Shown here piece by piece: positions 59,321 through 60,947 of a stretch of 60,947 bases of DNA (position 1 is the first letter of the stretch; each line of letters starts with the position of its first letter). Made by a program: the position numbers and the translations under genes. The notes below the pieces were generated by a model. It was not told the DNA's origin, searched no databases, and saw nothing but the letters and a program-made list of their open reading frames with translations. The DNA is from Holophagaceae bacterium. GTDB taxonomy: Bacteria; Acidobacteriota; Holophagae; Holophagales; Holophagaceae. The stretch spans positions 1 through 60,947 of the forward strand of contig JAFJUR010000007.1 in assembly GCA_017859995.1 (NCBI GenBank), read 5' to 3'.

Positions 59321-59403
59321 GCGCCGGAGGCCCCACCCAAGCACCCGTGGTTGCCGGAATTACCCGCACAGGGCACACTGATTGTTTGGATTCTGGAGAA
59401 AAC

Positions 59404-59823
59404 ATGCCCCTCGAACGGACCTTTGCCATTGTCAAGCCTGATGCCGTCAAGGACGGCCACCTGGGCGAGATCCTCACCGCCATCGAACAGAGCGGACTCA
59501 AGGTCGTGGGCCTGAAGCTGACCCGCCTCACCCCCGCCATCTGCAAGGGCTTCTACCACGAGCACGTGGGCAAGGGCTTCTACCCCGAGCTGGAGGCCTT
59601 CATGACCGAGGGCCCCGTGGCGATCATGGTGCTGGAGGGCGAGAACGCCATCCTGCGCTGGCGTGACCTCATGGGCGCCACCAACCCGGCCAACGCCGCC
59701 GAAGGCACCCTGCGCAAGCGGTTCGGCGCCAGCATCGGCCGCAACGCCACCCACGGCAGCGACAAGCCCGAGAGCGCCCAGTTCGAAGTCAGCTACTTCT
59801 TCAACGCGTTCGAGCAGATGTAA
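59404..59823 (+). CDS. ndk: Nucleoside diphosphate kinase
   Basis: Encodes 139 residues, the standard NDK length. The enzyme transfers the gamma phosphate from ATP to NDPs through a phosphohistidine, His117 in [30 protein letters not shown], the Kpn-loop region [19 protein letters not shown] and the C-terminal FF(x)nE are all typical. GGAG lies 6 bases before ATG 59404; an upstream in-frame extension is unlike NDK and was excluded. It is followed directly by an unusual tandem repeat array that also contains hairpins which may serve as its terminator. Confidence 0.97.
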   Translation: MPLERTFAIVKPDAVKDGHLGEILTAIEQSGLKVVGLKLTRLTPAICKGFYHEHVGKGFYPELEAFMTEGPVAIMVLEGENAILRWRDLMGATNPANAAEGTLRKRFGASIGRNATHGSDKPESAQFEVSYFFNAFEQM

Positions 59824-59888
59824 CCGACCGCCGGGTGACGGAGCAGGCTGCGGGGCAGCCTGCGGAGTCGGGACCCGGCGAGGAGGTT

Positions 59889-59936
59889 ATGCCACCGGTC
59901 AAGAAGACCGCCAATCGGCGGTCTTCGTCGTCATGA
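59889..59936 (+). CDS. Candidate micro-ORF in repeat copy 1 (15 residues, basic)
   Basis: ATG 59889 follows GAGGAGGT at ideal spacing and encodes MPPVKKTANRRSSSS before TGA 59934-59936. The frame is repeated in the next copy with three or four residue changes, including one silent change (AAT to AAC), so the reading frame and SD are kept. The coding bases overlap a 9-bp stem hairpin. It may be a leader-type or regulatory peptide, or only part of an RNA element. Translation is unproven. Confidence 0.35.
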   Translation: MPPVKKTANRRSSSS

Positions 59937-60001
59937 CGAGGCCAACCTCGTCACCACGGCCAAGCCAAGAGCCTGCGGAGTCGGGACCCGGCGAGGAGGT
60001 T

Positions 60002-60049
60002 ATGCCACCGGCCAAGAAGACCGCCAACCGGCGGTCTTCTCCGTTATGA
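60002..60049 (+). CDS. Candidate micro-ORF in repeat copy 2 (15 residues, basic)
   Basis: ATG 60002 follows GAGGAGGT and encodes MPPAKKTANRRSSPL before TGA 60047-60049. It parallels the frame in copy 1: the KKTANRRSS core is identical, Val4 becomes Ala and the last residues differ. The embedded hairpin AAGACCGCC-AACC-GGCGGTCTT keeps both arms. It could be a short basic peptide or a coincidence of a repeated RNA hairpin; I cannot decide from sequence. Confidence 0.35.
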   Translation: MPPAKKTANRRSSPL

Positions 60050-60170
60050 CGAGGCCAACCTCGTCACCGCATCCAAGCCAAGAGCCTGCGGAGTCACCCG
60101 GCGAGGAGGTCATGCCCTTCGCCGTTCTGCCTGGACATTCATGGGGGCGAGGCCTGAATCAGCCGTCCCT

Positions 60171-60644
60171 TCAATCCTCCATCACCGCCTGCAGAGCCGC
60201 CTGGCAGAGGCGCCGGACCCCGGGGAGCAGGTCCACGCTCTGGAGGGCCTTCTCGCTGAACCATTGGCCGCCGGGCGGGGGCGTGGGCAGTTCCCCTTCC
60301 GGCGCCTTGGTGCGCAGGAGATGGCTGAGGTACAGGCGCTGCTGGCCTTCGAGGCCCTCGAGGCGGAGCAGCCAGGGGGTGGGCAGCCGGCTGGTGCGCT
60401 CGTCGAACACCACGGGCAGCGACGACTTGTCCACGAAGCGGAAGGGCATGCCCCAGGCCGCCTCGATCTGGGCGTTGAGCAGGGCCGTGGGCAGGAAGCC
60501 CGGGGACCAGGGGATCTGGGCGGGCATGAGCAGGCCGCGGTGCGGGCTGTGCGGCGTGGGCACGAGCAGCACGAAGGGCGTCTGCTTCCCGTGGACCAGC
60601 ACGCCCTCGATGAAGGTGGTGAGGTGGACCCGGCCTTCGGCCAT
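60171..60644 (-). CDS. Conserved-looking protein of unknown function
   Basis: Encodes 157 residues from ATG 60644, which follows AGGGAGG at good spacing. There is no signal peptide or membrane helix. Visible features are an N-terminal beta-rich stretch (VHLTTFIEGVLVHGKQTPFVLLVP), FLPTALLNAQIEAAWGMPFRFVDK, a Leu-rich centre (WLLRLEGLEGQQRLYLSHLL) and a helical C-terminus (RRLCQAALQAVMED). Codon use matches its neighbours. I do not recognise the family and assign no function. It is preceded upstream by about 300 bp of repeat-like non-coding DNA and followed by the tandem repeat array. Confidence 0.65.
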   Translation of the reverse strand: MAEGRVHLTTFIEGVLVHGKQTPFVLLVPTPHSPHRGLLMPAQIPWSPGFLPTALLNAQIEAAWGMPFRFVDKSSLPVVFDERTSRLPTPWLLRLEGLEGQQRLYLSHLLRTKAPEGELPTPPPGGQWFSEKALQSVDLLPGVRRLCQAALQAVMED

Positions 60645-60654
60645 CAGGGCCTCC

Positions 60655-60947
60655 CTTCAAATTGGATGTGGACCGCGACGCCGGCCAGCCGCGCCCATGG
60701 GAAGGCGCCGGCCGCAGGGCGATGTGGGACATCGTTCAAGGCCGGCAACGCAGCCAGGGGTGCGGCTGGCCACGTCCCCCTCTCCCTATCGCAGGCCCCG
60801 CAGGGGCCTGCTCCTGTCCGGCGGAACGCCGGGCAGAGGACGGAACCGGGCAAGGGGCGGCGCCCGGCGCGATACGGCGTCGAACTCCTCGTCGATAGTG
60901 ACGCTATCGCCATCGTCGTTCTCCTTGTCTCGCTTGGGCGGCGCCCC
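60655..60947. other. Non-coding, dyad-rich DNA at the right edge
   Basis: No convincing gene is seen. The segment is rich in inverted repeats: GGCCAGCCGC (60683-60692) with GCGGCTGGCC (60762-60771); the hairpin GCAGGCCCC-GCA-GGGGCCTGC (60791-60811); and CGATAG-TGACG-CTATCG (60893-60909). A stretch around 60770-60790 (CCACGT, then CCCTCTCCCTATCGC) resembles part of the 52.9-53.2 kb element (CCACGT, then CCCTCTCGGTATCGC). It probably belongs to a dispersed intergenic repeat type and contains the promoter of the gene at 60171-60644. Confidence 0.5.

Larger units (their letters stand above)
59858..60118 (+). repeat. Tandem 113-bp direct repeats (two full copies and a partial third)
   Basis: Copies begin at 59858, 59971 and 60084, each opening GCCTGCGGAGTC, with an exact 113-bp period. 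Each full copy contains in order: CCCGGCGAGGAGGTTATG (strong Shine-Dalgarno and ATG), a 15-codon open frame, a hairpin AAGACCGCC-AAYC-GGCGGTCTT inside that frame, a second hairpin GACGAGG-CCAA-CCTCGTC after it, then AAGCCAAGA. The third copy has lost 3 bases and keeps only the 5' part through the ATG. There are no unique spacers, so it is not a CRISPR. The gap 59824-60170 holds nothing else that I recognise. Confidence 0.9.

Noticed and set aside
59858-60118. CRISPR array
   Set aside because: Repeats are 113 bp, directly adjacent and without unique spacers, and no cas genes are present.

Overview
The window is about 61 kb of GC-rich bacterial chromosome, roughly two thirds G+C by eye. It is densely coded on both strands, with gaps usually under 100 bp, and contains about 56 genes or gene remnants. 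The organism has an outer membrane: there is a Wzi-type barrel protein, and there are many exported proteins with Sec signal peptides. It makes menaquinone by the futalosine route (MqnE) and is motile or at least chemotactic (a haem-binding MCP). It uses a standalone proline dehydrogenase, a fused formiminotransferase-cyclodeaminase, a saccharopine-dehydrogenase-like enzyme and oligopeptide-binding proteins, which suggests an amino-acid or peptide-using heterotroph. The gene mix and codon bias fit an acidobacterium of the Holophagae type (Geothrix/Holophaga-like). That placement is inference; no rRNA gene is present.

Layout. 1-7.8 kb (+): an FkbM-like methyltransferase, a HEAT-like/cyclophilin fusion, a Wzi-like barrel, an orphan CoA-transferase B subunit, a lipoprotein, pyrD and mqnE. 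8-12.2 kb: a secreted PLD-type protein (-), 5-FCL (+), a broken FHA-GAF/histidine-kinase-like gene (-) and yhbY (-). 12.2-20 kb: an M64 metallopeptidase (+), then a minus-strand run of a membrane protein, a PD40 propeller protein, uvrB, a fatty-acid desaturase, fabF and acpP, with a strong terminator between acpP and fabF. 20-27.5 kb: xerD-type recombinase, an EamA exporter, a WYL protein with histone-H1-like tails, two tandem oligopeptide-binding proteins, a thioredoxin-like protein and an Rrf2 regulator. 27.5-38.7 kb: a TPR protein, ttcA, an RlmI-like methyltransferase, an alkaline-phosphatase-family enzyme, an AspT-like transporter, a cysteine desulfurase, a 5'-nucleotidase, ftcD and a Cache protein. 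38.9-49.7 kb: the haem MCP, an RluA-type synthase, an ABC-F ATPase overlapping an MscS channel, a small Cys-rich exported protein, proline dehydrogenase, trpS, an M50 protease and an aldehyde-dehydrogenase homologue without its catalytic residues. 49.7-60.9 kb: a PAS histidine kinase, tlyA-mltG, an APC permease with the saccharopine-dehydrogenase-like gene, a broken rapZ, secA, ndk, a tandem 113-bp repeat array and an unrecognised gene.

Genes that appear to work together: scoB-lipoprotein-pyrD (overlapping stops and starts); acpP-fabF with the nearby desaturase (fatty acids); the two binding proteins (overlapping); mscS to ABC-F (overlapping by one base); M50 to trpS (3 bp apart); mltG to tlyA (overlapping); permease to saccharopine-dehydrogenase-like gene.

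The most unusual observations are these. (1) Tandem 113-bp repeats behind ndk each carry a strong Shine-Dalgarno sequence, a 15-codon basic micro-ORF and two hairpins. (2) The 3' half of a tRNA-Lys gene is fused to the end of trpS. (3) Two genes (FHA-GAF-kinase and rapZ) look broken by internal out-of-frame losses; with the trpS/tRNA junction that makes three scars consistent with losses of order 100 bp. (4) An aldehyde dehydrogenase homologue lacks the catalytic Cys, Glu and Asn. (5) FtcD carries an insert with classical C2H2 zinc-finger spacing. No complete mobile element, prophage, CRISPR array or rRNA operon is visible.
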